Shown in pieces: positions 8,316 through 16,930 of a stretch of DNA of 64,000 nt. Below the pieces are notes generated by a model, which was not told the DNA's origin, ran no database searches, and was given only the letters and a program-made list of their open reading frames with translations. A program made the position numbers and the translations under genes. The stretch covers positions 5,952,001-6,016,000 of the forward strand of contig NZ_JAPENX010000001.1 in NCBI RefSeq assembly GCF_026341815.1, given 5' to 3'. Origin of the DNA: Streptomyces sp. NBC_00572. Lineage in GTDB: Bacteria > Actinomycetota > Actinomycetes > Streptomycetales > Streptomycetaceae. How positions within the stretch are numbered: the stretch's first letter is position 1; each line of letters begins with the position of its first letter.

Positions 8316-8352
8316 GGGGTTGCCGCCACGGCCGCGCCGGGTCGGCAACCCC
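8316..8352 (-). terminator. Terminator hairpin after the GH6 gene
   Basis: A 10-bp perfect stem (8316-8325 with 8343-8352), extendable by two AA/TT pairs past a one-base bulge, with a 17-base loop, starting 11 bases after the GH6 stop codon. Confidence 0.65.
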
Positions 8353-8362
8353 TTAGGAGGTC

Positions 8363-10108
8363 TTACAGCGCCGGGTAGGCGTTCTTCATGAGCTCCTGGA
8401 ACTGGGCCGAGAACCACTGGCCCGAGATCGGGGCGTCGGGCAGCGCGCCCGACATGCTGTTCCCGTTACGGGCGTTGCCCGTGTACGTCGGGTCGCACAT
8501 CCGGTCGAAGCCCTTGCCCTCGTTGTTCGGGATCTCCTTGCTGGCGCCGTCGGACTCGCCCGGGGGCTTCATCCAGACGTACGCGTCGATGCCCGCGGCG
8601 GGCGCCGCCTGGGGTCGCTCGCCGAGACCCGCGCCGGACTGGTTGCACCAGTTGCCGAGGTGGATGCGCCGGTCGTAGCGGCCGCCGTTGACGTAGGTGT
8701 CGACGTTGGTCGTGGCGCCCGCGGCGGTGGGCCGGGCGGTGCCGCCCCAGCCGTTGCGGGAGGTGTCGATCAGCATGCCGAGGTTGCTGTCGAAGCCGAG
8801 CGAGACGAGCTTGGTGCGCATCGCCTGCGCGTACGACAGTTCGTCGGTGTACCGGTTCCAGTCGACCCACTTCGACTGGCGCACGGAGACGCCGTTCACG
8901 CTGTCGTTGATGGTGAAGTGGTCCTCCTTCAGGGCGCTGTAGTTGGCCGTGTTGACGATGAAGCCGTGGACGTTGGAGACTGTGGAGCCCTCGGCCGTGG
9001 CGGCCTGCTTGAACAGCTCCGCGGAGGCGCCGAAGTTGTCGTCCCAGCCCAGCCAGCCGTGGTGGCCGGCGTCCACGTAGTTGTAGACGTTGCCGATCGA
9101 GCCAAGCTTCTTCAGCGCGTAGCCGACGCCGGTGATGTAGTTGCCGTTGGCCTTCATGACATCGCAGTTGGGCGTGGCGGTCGGGCGTCCTGAGACGTTG
9201 GTGACCAGGTTGGGCAGCGAGTCGATCTCGACCGTGGTGACGATCCGCAGGCCCGCGTACTTGGAGTCGGCGAGGATCGCGGCGATCGGGTCGATGTACT
9301 CGGTCTTGTAGCGGCCGATCTCGGTGGGGCCGAGCTCACCGTTGGAGGCGAGGGCGGCACAGTCGCGGCCCGGCAGGTTGTAGACGACCAGCTGGACGAC
9401 GAGCTCACCGGTGCCCTTCTGCTTCAGGGCCTCGTCGAGGTGGGCGCGCAGGCCCATGGAGGTGGCGGAGCCGTTGATGGCGGCGATCCGGTCCAGCCAG
9501 ACACCGGTCGGTTGGCCGGAGATCTTGTTGCCGCCCGGCTCGGCCGCGGCCTTCGCCGCCCACTCGGGGTTCACGTACACCTTGGCGCCGGCGTACGGGT
9601 TGTCGGCCTTGGAGCCGGCCGGCGGCGTGGTGGGCGGCGTCGTCGGCGGGGTGGTCGGGGGAGTGGTGGGCGGCGTGGTCGGCTCGGTCGCGCCGTTGCA
9701 GGTGACCCCGTTGAGCTTGAAGGTCGCGGGCACGGCGTTGGTGCCGCTGTACGAGCCGTTGAAGCCGAAGGAGGTCGAACCGCCCGTGGCCAGGGTCCCG
9801 TTGTAGGAGACGTTCTTGGCGGTGACGGCGGCACCGGACTGGGTGATGGTGGCGTTCCAGCCCTGGGTGACCTGCTGGTTGCCGGCGTAGGACCACTCGA
9901 CGGTCCACGTGGCCACCGGGTCACCGGTGTTGGTGACGGTCACGTTGGCGCCGAAACCGGTGCTCCACTGGTTGGTGATCTGGTAGTCGACCTTGCAGCC
10001 GGGGGTGGCGGCGCCGGCGGTGGCGGTGCCGAAGACGGTGGCGGTGGCGCCGGTGGCCGTGATGAGGCCGAGGGCCGCCAGGAGGGCGGTGCGGCTGGTG
10101 CGGCTCAT
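8363..10108 (-). CDS. Secreted CBM2-GH6 cellobiohydrolase
   Basis: A 581-residue exported cellulase. Signal peptide to about residue 34 (TATVFGTATAGAA), then a family 2 cellulose-binding module (CKVDYQITNQWSTGF to FKLNGVTCNG), a proline/threonine linker of five TTPP-type repeats, and a GH6 catalytic domain from about residue 165. Likely catalytic aspartates sit in NLPGRDCAALASNGE and in TVEIDSLPNLV; the DAGHHGWLGW and WMKPPGESDG blocks are also family features. The long domain and these loops resemble exo-acting enzymes such as Thermobifida Cel6B and fungal Cel6A more than GH6 endoglucanases. ATG at 10108 has AAAGGA upstream. It lies 92 bases beyond GH5 and is probably co-transcribed with it. 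Confidence 0.93.
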   Translation of the reverse strand: MSRTSRTALLAALGLITATGATATVFGTATAGAATPGCKVDYQITNQWSTGFGANVTVTNTGDPVATWTVEWSYAGNQQVTQGWNATITQSGAAVTAKNVSYNGTLATGGSTSFGFNGSYSGTNAVPATFKLNGVTCNGATEPTTPPTTPPTTPPTTPPTTPPAGSKADNPYAGAKVYVNPEWAAKAAAEPGGNKISGQPTGVWLDRIAAINGSATSMGLRAHLDEALKQKGTGELVVQLVVYNLPGRDCAALASNGELGPTEIGRYKTEYIDPIAAILADSKYAGLRIVTTVEIDSLPNLVTNVSGRPTATPNCDVMKANGNYITGVGYALKKLGSIGNVYNYVDAGHHGWLGWDDNFGASAELFKQAATAEGSTVSNVHGFIVNTANYSALKEDHFTINDSVNGVSVRQSKWVDWNRYTDELSYAQAMRTKLVSLGFDSNLGMLIDTSRNGWGGTARPTAAGATTNVDTYVNGGRYDRRIHLGNWCNQSGAGLGERPQAAPAAGIDAYVWMKPPGESDGASKEIPNNEGKGFDRMCDPTYTGNARNGNSMSGALPDAPISGQWFSAQFQELMKNAYPAL

Positions 10109-10125
10109 GCGGGTGGGGATTCCTT

Positions 10126-10238
10126 TCAGGGGGTGAGACCGCGCAGGTGATCGCGCGGTCCGATCAGGGGTTGAGACCGCGCAGGTATCGCGCGGTCCGA
10201 TCAGGGGGTGAGGGCGCGCAGGTGATCGCGCAGTCCGA
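10126..10238. repeat. Three tandem copies of a 37-38 bp unit at the GH5/GH6 junction
   Basis: Units lie at 10126-10163, 10164-10200 and 10201-10238. The third is the actual 3' end of the GH5 gene, encoding the last residues (LRDHLRALTP and stop). The other two are diverged duplicates downstream of the stop; the middle one has lost one base. The duplicates fill most of the 92-base gap before the GH6 ribosome site. Confidence 0.9.
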
Positions 10239-11757
10239 TGCCGAATGCGGTGGGGGTGCCGTCGTACGAACTGATCAGTGCGGGACCGGAGTTGCAGTTC
10301 CAGGTGTTCCAGGTCCAGCCCAGGTACGAGAGGCCGCGGTCGTCGAACCACTTCATGACGCGGTCGATGAACGCGTGTCCGCAGGTGTTCTCACCGATCT
10401 CGCCCGCGAGGAGAGGAACCTCGGCGGCTACCGGGGCGAGGGTGTTGTTCCAGCACGTCTCGTCGGCGCAGGTGTTGAAGTTGTAGACGTGCCAGGCGGC
10501 GGCCAGATTGCCCGCCGGGTCCGTGGGGCGGTACGTGAGCCACTGGCTCAGGTCGTTGGAGTACGCGATGCCCGGGACGAGAACGAGGTTCTTCGATCCC
10601 GTGGCGCGGACCGCGTCCAGCAGGTCCTGCATGCCGGCGACCTCGTATCCGATGCCGGGGCAGGTGCCGCCGTCGCGCCAGCAGGACCAGGCCTGGGTCG
10701 CGGTGGAGGTCGCCCGGTCCGGATAAGGCTCGTTGAACAGGTCGAAGACGACCCGTTTGTCGTTCTTGAAGGTGTTCGCGACCGAGGTCCAGAACGCCGG
10801 CGTGTACTGGGCGTCGGGCATCGGCTTCTGGCAGGAGGCGTGGACGTCGGCGCAGCCCGCGGAGTTGCCCGTGTACTGGCCGTACGTCCAGTGGAGTTCG
10901 ACCACCGGGGTCATGCCGTGCGCGATGACCTTGGTGACCAGGTCCTTCACGGCGTTGATGTAGTTCGTGCCCCGGTACTCGGGCTTGATGTTGTCCAGGC
11001 CGAGCCAGCACTCCTCGTTGAGGGGAATGCGGACCGTGTTGGCCTTCCAGTCGGCGATGGCCTTGACCGAGGCGTCGTCGACGGGACCGTCCCAGATGCC
11101 GTAGCCCTGGACGCACATGAACTCACCGCCGGAGCGGTTGACCCCGAGAAGGCGTCGGGTGGCGCCGTTCTGGTCGGTGAACCTGTTGCCGGACACGCTG
11201 AGTTCGGGCGCGCCGGAAACCGGGGTCGGCGTCGTCGGGGGAGTGGTGGGTGGTGTGGTCGGGGGTGTCGTGGGTGGTGTGGTCGGAGGCGTGGTGGGCG
11301 GTGTCGTCGGATCGGTGGGTGTGGGAGTCGGCGTCGTGCCCGAGTCGCACGGCGTGCCGTTGAGCGTGAACGCGGTGGGCGCCGTGTTGGCACCCGACCA
11401 GGAGGCGATGAAGCCGCCCGAGATCTTCGCGCCCGTGCCGAGCGCGGCGTTCCAACTCTCGTTCACGACCGTGACGTTCGTCCCGGATTGGGACCACTTG
11501 CCGCCCCAGCCCTGACTGACGACCTGGCCGGCCGGGAAGCCGAAGCCGAGGCTCCAGCCGTTCAGCGCGGCACTGTGGTTGGTGACGGTGACGGCACCCT
11601 GGTAGCCGCCGGCCCACTGACCGACGACCGAGTACTCCACCGTGCAAGCGGGTGCGGCCGCGGCTCCTGAGGCCGTACCCATGAGGGCGAACGCGGTGCT
11701 CGCCATCGTGAGCGCCACTCCGGAGAGCAGCGCGGACAGACGTGGGGGATGTCGCAT
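10201..11757 (-). CDS. Secreted CBM2-GH5 endoglucanase
   Basis: A 518-residue exported enzyme. Signal peptide to about residue 36 (FALMGTASGAAAA), N-terminal family 2 cellulose-binding module (CTVEYSVVGQWAGGY to FTLNGTPCDSG), a long PTTP-repeat linker, and a GH5 barrel from about residue 190 (LLGVNRSGGEFMCVQGYGIW). The acid/base Glu is in DLFNEPYPD and the nucleophile Glu in LLAGEIGENTCG. Beta-1,4-endoglucanase is the most likely activity; a mannanase cannot be excluded from sequence alone. ATG at 11757 is chosen over an in-frame start 27 bases upstream because it gives a normal signal peptide. Divergent from GH48, sharing a CebR box. Confidence 0.92.
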   Translation of the reverse strand: MRHPPRLSALLSGVALTMASTAFALMGTASGAAAAPACTVEYSVVGQWAGGYQGAVTVTNHSAALNGWSLGFGFPAGQVVSQGWGGKWSQSGTNVTVVNESWNAALGTGAKISGGFIASWSGANTAPTAFTLNGTPCDSGTTPTPTPTDPTTPPTTPPTTPPTTPPTTPPTTPPTTPTPVSGAPELSVSGNRFTDQNGATRRLLGVNRSGGEFMCVQGYGIWDGPVDDASVKAIADWKANTVRIPLNEECWLGLDNIKPEYRGTNYINAVKDLVTKVIAHGMTPVVELHWTYGQYTGNSAGCADVHASCQKPMPDAQYTPAFWTSVANTFKNDKRVVFDLFNEPYPDRATSTATQAWSCWRDGGTCPGIGYEVAGMQDLLDAVRATGSKNLVLVPGIAYSNDLSQWLTYRPTDPAGNLAAAWHVYNFNTCADETCWNNTLAPVAAEVPLLAGEIGENTCGHAFIDRVMKWFDDRGLSYLGWTWNTWNCNSGPALISSYDGTPTAFGIGLRDHLRALTP

Positions 11758-11910
11758 GAGCGAGTCCTCGCAGCGAGGGCACACCCCTGACGGTGTGCCG
11801 ACCGGACGGATTCGCTCCCACTGGTCGGGCAGACCGTAGCGGCAACTGCCGCCAAGGAAAAGAGGGGTTGGGTAAATTCCCCGGCTTTTGACTTCGACTT
11901 CTCACACACC

Positions 11911-11952
11911 TTGACGGCGTTGGGCCCCAACTGCACAGTGGGAGCGCTCCCA
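11911..11952. promoter_or_regulatory. GH5/GH48 divergent promoter with perfect CebR box
   Basis: The palindrome TGGGAGCGCTCCCA lies at 11939-11952 in the 272-base gap between the two cellulase genes. For GH48 a TTGACG at 11911-11916 with 17-bp spacing to CACAGT (11934-11939) would make a promoter whose -10 abuts the box. For GH5, TTGAAC on the opposite strand is followed 17 bp later by CTGTGC, with the box in the spacer. Both promoter calls are tentative; the box itself is certain. I see no gene in the remainder of the gap. Confidence 0.8.
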
Positions 11953-12029
11953 CTGGTTCAAAGCTTGACTGTCAGGCCTTCCCGCTCTTCGCTCACCCGA
12001 CCTCCCGAGCCGCGAGGAGAACCACCCGC

Positions 12030-14942
12030 ATGCCACGCCTCCGACCAAGAACGCGACCACGCCGGCAGCTGACCGCGCTGGCCGCGGCGCTCACCCTCCC
12101 CCTCGGTCTCACGGCCGTCGGCGCCACCACGGCCCAGGCCGCCGACGTGCAGTGCAGCGTCGACTACAAGACCAACGACTGGGGTTCGGGCTTCACCGCC
12201 GAACTCACTCTCACCAACCGCGCCACCACCGCGCTCAACGGCTGGACCCTCACCTACGCCTACGCCGGTGACCAGAAGCTCACCAACGGCTGGAGCGGCG
12301 TCTGGTCCCAGTCCGGCAAGAACGTCACGGTGACCAACGCGTCCTGGAACGGCACCCTCGCCGCCGGGGCCGCCACCACCACCGGCGCCCAGTTCACCTA
12401 CAGCGGTGCCAACGCCGCTCCCAGCTCCTTCGCGGTCAACGGCACCCCCTGCACGGGCGCCCATCAGCCCCCGGTCGCGGTCCTGACCAGCCCGGCCGCC
12501 GGGGCCGTGTACAGCCAGGGCGACGCGGTGCCGCTCGCCGCCACCGCCGCCGCGGCCGACAGCGCCACCGTGAGCAAGGTGGAGTTCTACAGCGACACCG
12601 CGCTCCTCGGCACCGACACCACCGCGCCCTTCACCTACAGCGCGGCCGGCCTCGCCACCGGCTCGCACTCCCTCTACGCCAAGGCCTACGACAGCCTCGG
12701 CGCCTCCGCCGAGTCGGCGCCCGTCGGCATCACCGTCGCCGCGGGCCCCGCGCTCGTCGCCGCCCCGAGCCAGCTCGGGGTACGCCAGGGCGCCAGCGGC
12801 ACCTTCGACCTGAAGCTCTCCACCGCCCCCACCGCCAACGTCGCGGTGAGTGTCGCCCGTACCTCCGGCAACACCAACCTCACCGCGACCCCCGCGACCC
12901 TCACCTTCACCCCGTCGAACTGGAACACCGCCCAGAAGGTGACCGTCGCCGCCGCGGCCACCGGCACCGGCTCCGCCGTCTTCACGGCGACCGCCCCCGG
13001 CCACGCCAAGGCCGAGGTCACCGTCGCCCAGCTGGCCGCGAACTCCACGTACGACGCCCGCTTCCTCGACCTCCACGGCAAGATCACCGACCCGGCCAAC
13101 GGCTACTTCTCGCCCGAGGGCATCCCGTACCACTCCGTCGAGACCCTGATCGTCGAGGCCCCCGACCACGGCCACGAGACGACCTCGGAGGCGTACAGCT
13201 ACCTCATCTGGCTCCAGGCCATGTACGGCAAGATCACCGGCGACTGGACCAAGTTCAACGGCGCCTGGGAGACCATGGAGAAATTCATGATCCCCACCCA
13301 CGCCGACACGCCCACCACCTCCTCGTACAACGCCGCCAAGCCGGCCACGTACGCGCCCGAGTGGGACCTGCCGTCCCAGTACCCGGCACGGCTCGACTCC
13401 GGGGTGACCTCCGGCTCCGACCCGATCGCCGCCGAACTCAAGAGCGCGTACGGCACCGACGACATCTACGGCATGCACTGGATCCAGGACGTCGACAACG
13501 TCTACGGCTTCGGCAACGAGCCCGGGAAGTGCTCCGCCGGACCGACCGCGACCGGCCCCTCCTACATCAACACCTTCCAGCGCGGCCCGCAGGAGTCCGT
13601 CTGGGAGACCGTCACCCACCCCACCTGCGACAACTTCTCCTACGGCGGCAGGAACGGCTACCTCGACCTCTTCACCGGGGACGCCTCCTACGCCAAGCAG
13701 TGGAAGTTCACCAACGCCCCCGACGCCGACGCCCGCGCCGTCCAGGCCGCCTACTGGGCCGACCTCTGGGCCAAGCAGCAGGGCAAGGGCACCCAGGTCT
13801 CCGCCACCGTCGGCAAGGCCGCCAAGATGGGCGACTACCTGCGGTACGCGATGTTCGACAAGTACTTCAAGAAGGCCGGGAACTGCGTCGGCCCCACCAC
13901 CTGCCCGGCCGGCACCGGCAAGGACAGCGCCCACTACCTGATGTCCTGGTACTACGCCTGGGGCGGCGCCACCGACACCTCCGCCGGCTGGTCCTGGCGC
14001 ATCGGCTCCAGCCACGCCCACGGCGGCTACCAGAACCCGCTCGCCGCCTACGCGCTCAGCGAGTACGCCCCGCTCAAACCCAAGTCGACGACGGGCGCGG
14101 CCGACTGGGCGACCAGCCTCGACCGGCAGCTGGAGTTCTACCGCTGGCTCCAGTCCGACGAGGGCGCCATCGCGGGCGGCGCCACCAACAGCTGGCAGGG
14201 CCGCTACGCCACCCCGCCGGCCGGCACCCCCACCTTCCACGGCCTCTTCTACGACGAGAAGCCCGTCTACCACGACCCCGCGTCCAACCAGTGGTTCGGT
14301 TTCCAGGCCTGGTCCATGGAGCGGGTCGCCGAGTACTACCAGCAGACCGGTGACGCCGGGGCGAAGACCGTCCTCGACAAGTGGGTCTCCTGGGCGCTGT
14401 CGAAGACCACGATCAACCCGGACGGCACCTTCCGCATCCCCTCCACCCTCCAGTGGTCCGGCGCGCCCGACACCTGGAACGCGGCGAACCCCGGCGCCAA
14501 CGCCGGACTCCACGTCACCGTCGCCGACTACACGAACGACGTCGGTGTCGCCGCCGCCTACGCCAAGACCCTGACCTACTACGCGGCCAAGTCCGGCCAC
14601 GCCGAAGCCAAGCGGGTCGCCAAGGCACTCCTCGACGGCATGTGGGACCACGACCAGGACCCGCTGGGCATAGCCGTCCCGGAGACCCGCGCCGACTACA
14701 ACCGCTTCGACGACCCGGTCTACGTGCCGAGCGGCTGGACCGGCGTCATGCCGAACGGCGACGCGGTGAACTCCTCCTCGACCTTCGCCTCGATCCGTTC
14801 CTTCTACAAGAACGACCCGGCCTGGCCGAAGATCGAGGCCTATCTGGCGGGCGGGGCCGCGCCCGTCTTCACGTACCACCGGTTCTGGGCCCAGGCGGAC
14901 ATCGCCCTGGCCATGGGCTCGTACGCGGAGCTGCTCGAATAG
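12030..14942 (+). CDS. Secreted CBM2-GH48 reducing-end cellobiohydrolase
   Basis: A 970-residue exported processive cellulase, the key exo-enzyme of actinobacterial cellulose systems. Signal peptide to about residue 37 (GATTAQA); family 2 cellulose-binding module (CSVDYKTNDWGSGFTAEL to FAVNGTPC); an Ig-like domain (about 150-240, containing SKVEFYSDTALLGTD); a second beta-sandwich (about 245-335); then the GH48 domain from about residue 343 (YDARFLDLHGKITDPANGYF). The conserved acid block HGHETTSEAYSYLIWLQAMY is intact. Start ATG has AGGAG upstream. The extra modules are typical of actinobacterial GH48 enzymes. Expected CebR control through the 11939 box. Confidence 0.95.
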   Translation: MPRLRPRTRPRRQLTALAAALTLPLGLTAVGATTAQAADVQCSVDYKTNDWGSGFTAELTLTNRATTALNGWTLTYAYAGDQKLTNGWSGVWSQSGKNVTVTNASWNGTLAAGAATTTGAQFTYSGANAAPSSFAVNGTPCTGAHQPPVAVLTSPAAGAVYSQGDAVPLAATAAAADSATVSKVEFYSDTALLGTDTTAPFTYSAAGLATGSHSLYAKAYDSLGASAESAPVGITVAAGPALVAAPSQLGVRQGASGTFDLKLSTAPTANVAVSVARTSGNTNLTATPATLTFTPSNWNTAQKVTVAAAATGTGSAVFTATAPGHAKAEVTVAQLAANSTYDARFLDLHGKITDPANGYFSPEGIPYHSVETLIVEAPDHGHETTSEAYSYLIWLQAMYGKITGDWTKFNGAWETMEKFMIPTHADTPTTSSYNAAKPATYAPEWDLPSQYPARLDSGVTSGSDPIAAELKSAYGTDDIYGMHWIQDVDNVYGFGNEPGKCSAGPTATGPSYINTFQRGPQESVWETVTHPTCDNFSYGGRNGYLDLFTGDASYAKQWKFTNAPDADARAVQAAYWADLWAKQQGKGTQVSATVGKAAKMGDYLRYAMFDKYFKKAGNCVGPTTCPAGTGKDSAHYLMSWYYAWGGATDTSAGWSWRIGSSHAHGGYQNPLAAYALSEYAPLKPKSTTGAADWATSLDRQLEFYRWLQSDEGAIAGGATNSWQGRYATPPAGTPTFHGLFYDEKPVYHDPASNQWFGFQAWSMERVAEYYQQTGDAGAKTVLDKWVSWALSKTTINPDGTFRIPSTLQWSGAPDTWNAANPGANAGLHVTVADYTNDVGVAAAYAKTLTYYAAKSGHAEAKRVAKALLDGMWDHDQDPLGIAVPETRADYNRFDDPVYVPSGWTGVMPNGDAVNSSSTFASIRSFYKNDPAWPKIEAYLAGGAAPVFTYHRFWAQADIALAMGSYAELLE

Positions 14943-14979
14943 CAGCCGCCCCGCACGGAGCGGCTCCACGTACGACGAG

Positions 14980-15012
14980 ACCGGGCGGACCCCGAAGAAG
15001 GGGCCGCCCGGT
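14980..15012 (+). terminator. Terminator hairpin after GH48
   Basis: Nine plus four paired bases (14980-14988 with 15004-15012, and 14990-14993 with 15000-15003) around a one-base bulge and a GAAGAA loop, starting 38 bases after the GH48 stop and followed by TCTTCC. Confidence 0.85.
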
Positions 15013-15089
15013 CTTCCGCCGCTCCCGCCGGCCCTTTCCGTGGCCCCGCCAAGTGCTCCCTGTCGTAGGCGACTTACCTGTCCCCGAGG

Positions 15090-15105
15090 TGAGTACGGGT
15101 ACTCA
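15090..15105. promoter_or_regulatory. Palindrome TGAGTAC-GG-GTACTCA upstream of the aminotransferase fusion
   Basis: A 16-base palindrome with 7-bp arms, flanked by further CGAGG/CCTCG arms, 65 bases before the start at 15170. Its position in the only plausible promoter region of the two-gene unit suggests an operator for an unidentified regulator. Confidence 0.5.
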
Positions 15106-15169
15106 GGCCTCGTCGCCCGCGATCTTCCAGACTGAGGCGCGAACGCCGGACCGCCTCAGGGGGAGACTC

Positions 15170-16930
15170 ATGGACCACGCTCTACAGCTGCGCGCCGCCA
15201 CGCCTCGTGATCACGACTGGATCCACGAGCTGCGCCATCGTGTGTACGCCGAGGAGCTGGGACAGCATCCGGTGGATCCGTCCGGGCGGCTGAGCGACGG
15301 ACTCGACGGCGACAACGTCTATCTCGTGGCCGCGCGCGGGGAGACGCGGATCGGATTCGTCAGCCTCACTCCGCCCTGGGTGGGCCGCTATGCCCTGGAC
15401 AAGTACCTGACGCGTGAGGAACTGCCGCTCCTGACGGAGGAGGAGCCCTTCGAGATCCGCGTCCTGACCGTCGAGGAACGCTGGCGGTCCACCGCCGCGG
15501 CGCCGCTCCTCATGTACGCGGCGCTGCGCTGGGTCGCGGCGCGGGGAGGCCGCCGGGTGGTGGCGATGGGACGCACGGAGCTGCTCGACATGTACCTCGC
15601 CACCGGGCTACGGCCGGTGGGGCGCACGGTCCGCTCGGGTGCGGTCTCGTTCGAGGTGCTGAGCGGCTCCGTGGCCGAGCTGACGAGGACGGTCGCGGAC
15701 CGCCACGGCCGGACCCTGGAGCGACTGCGGGCGGGTGTCGACTGGCGGTTGGACGTGCCGTTCGCGCCGCGCGCCGACGGCTGTGAGCACGGTGGTGCCT
15801 TCTTCTCGGCGATCGGGACGGACTTCCGGACCTTGATGCGCCGTCATGAGGTGGTCGCCGCCGATGTGTTGGATGCGTGGTTCGCGCCGGCCCCGGCGGT
15901 CCGCGCGGTCCTCTCGGAGGACCCGGGGTGGACGGCGCGGACCTCGCCGCCGACCGGCGCGGAAGGGCTGCTCGCGGAGCTTGCCGAGGTCCGCGGGCTG
16001 CCGACGGAGTCACTGGTCGTCGGCGCGGGCTCGTCCGACCTGATCTTCCGGGCCTTCGGACGGTGGCTGACGCCGGGGAGCCGGGTGCTCCTGCTGGACC
16101 CGAGCTACGGCGAGTACGCCCATGTCACCGAGCGGGTGATCGGCTGCCGGGTCGACCGGCTCCGGCTGCGCAGGGAGGACGGCTGGCTGCTCGACCCGGC
16201 CCGGCTCGCCGCCGCGACCCGGAGCGGACGGTACGACCTCGTGGTGGTGGTCAATCCGAACAACCCGACCGGCCGCCACGCTTCCGCCGACGCACTGCGC
16301 GCCGTCATCGAGGCCTCGCCCGCGCGCACCCGGTGGTGGATCGACGAGACGTACCTGGGCTACGTCGACGCGGCGGACTCGCTGGCCGGGCTCGCCGCGG
16401 TCGACCCCCGGGTCGTGGTCTGCACCTCGCTGTCGAAGATGTACGCGTTGTCGGGGATGCGGGCCGCGTATCTGGTGGCGGACCTGGACACGGCCGGGGA
16501 GCTGCGCCGATGGACGCCGCCGTGGCCCGTGAGCCTGCCGGCCCAGCTGGCCGCCGTGACGGCGCTGCGCGACCCCGCGTACTACGCGGAACGCTGGGCG
16601 CGCACCGCCGTGCTGCGCCGGGACTTGGCCGCCGGGCTCACGGAGCTCGACGGGCTGTCCTCGGTCGACGAGGGGATCGCGAACTTCCTCACCGTCATCC
16701 TGCCGCCGGACGGGCCGAGCGCGGCGCGGCTGGTGCGCGAATGCCGCCGCCACGACGTGTACCTGCGGGACCTGTCGCCGATGTCCCCGTCGTACGAGGG
16801 GCGGACCGTCCGTGTCGCCGTCCGCGACACGGCGGAGAACGCGCGGATCGTGGCGGCGTGCCGAAGCGCCCTGGACGCGCTGCGCACGCCGGTGGGGTCG
16901 GGGGCGCCGGACGGGCGGGTCTCCCTGTGA
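15170..16930 (+). CDS. GNAT-like acyltransferase fused to PLP-dependent aminotransferase
   Basis: A 586-residue two-domain protein. Residues about 1-170 look like a GNAT-fold acyltransferase (ELRHRVYAEEL near the start, then EIRVLTVEERWRSTAAAPLL and MYLATGLRPVGRTV); the R-x-VYAEEL and EIRVL features recall N-acyl amino acid synthase and autoinducer synthase relatives as much as ordinary acetyltransferases. Residues about 230-575 are a fold-type I aminotransferase similar to HisC/CobD: VVNPNNPTG, IDETYLGYVD, the PLP lysine in CTSLSKMYALSG, and the substrate-binding arginine region RTVRVAVRDTAEN. ATG at 15170 follows AGGGGGAGA. It overlaps the cytidylyltransferase gene by four bases (GTGA). The pairing suggests making an amino-acid-derived lipid; the substrate is unknown. 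Confidence 0.82.
   Translation: MDHALQLRAATPRDHDWIHELRHRVYAEELGQHPVDPSGRLSDGLDGDNVYLVAARGETRIGFVSLTPPWVGRYALDKYLTREELPLLTEEEPFEIRVLTVEERWRSTAAAPLLMYAALRWVAARGGRRVVAMGRTELLDMYLATGLRPVGRTVRSGAVSFEVLSGSVAELTRTVADRHGRTLERLRAGVDWRLDVPFAPRADGCEHGGAFFSAIGTDFRTLMRRHEVVAADVLDAWFAPAPAVRAVLSEDPGWTARTSPPTGAEGLLAELAEVRGLPTESLVVGAGSSDLIFRAFGRWLTPGSRVLLLDPSYGEYAHVTERVIGCRVDRLRLRREDGWLLDPARLAAATRSGRYDLVVVVNPNNPTGRHASADALRAVIEASPARTRWWIDETYLGYVDAADSLAGLAAVDPRVVVCTSLSKMYALSGMRAAYLVADLDTAGELRRWTPPWPVSLPAQLAAVTALRDPAYYAERWARTAVLRRDLAAGLTELDGLSSVDEGIANFLTVILPPDGPSAARLVRECRRHDVYLRDLSPMSPSYEGRTVRVAVRDTAENARIVAACRSALDALRTPVGSGAPDGRVSL

Noticed and set aside
9600..9690. Short-spaced repeats in the GH6 and GH5 genes that resemble an array
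   Set aside because: They encode Pro/Thr linkers between cellulose-binding and catalytic domains; not CRISPR and not a mobile element.
11958..14969. Open frame of about 1,000 codons antisense to GH48
   Set aside because: Typical of high-GC coding DNA read on the other strand; low-complexity Gly/Val/Arg composition, no domain, and the plus-strand GH48 is complete.
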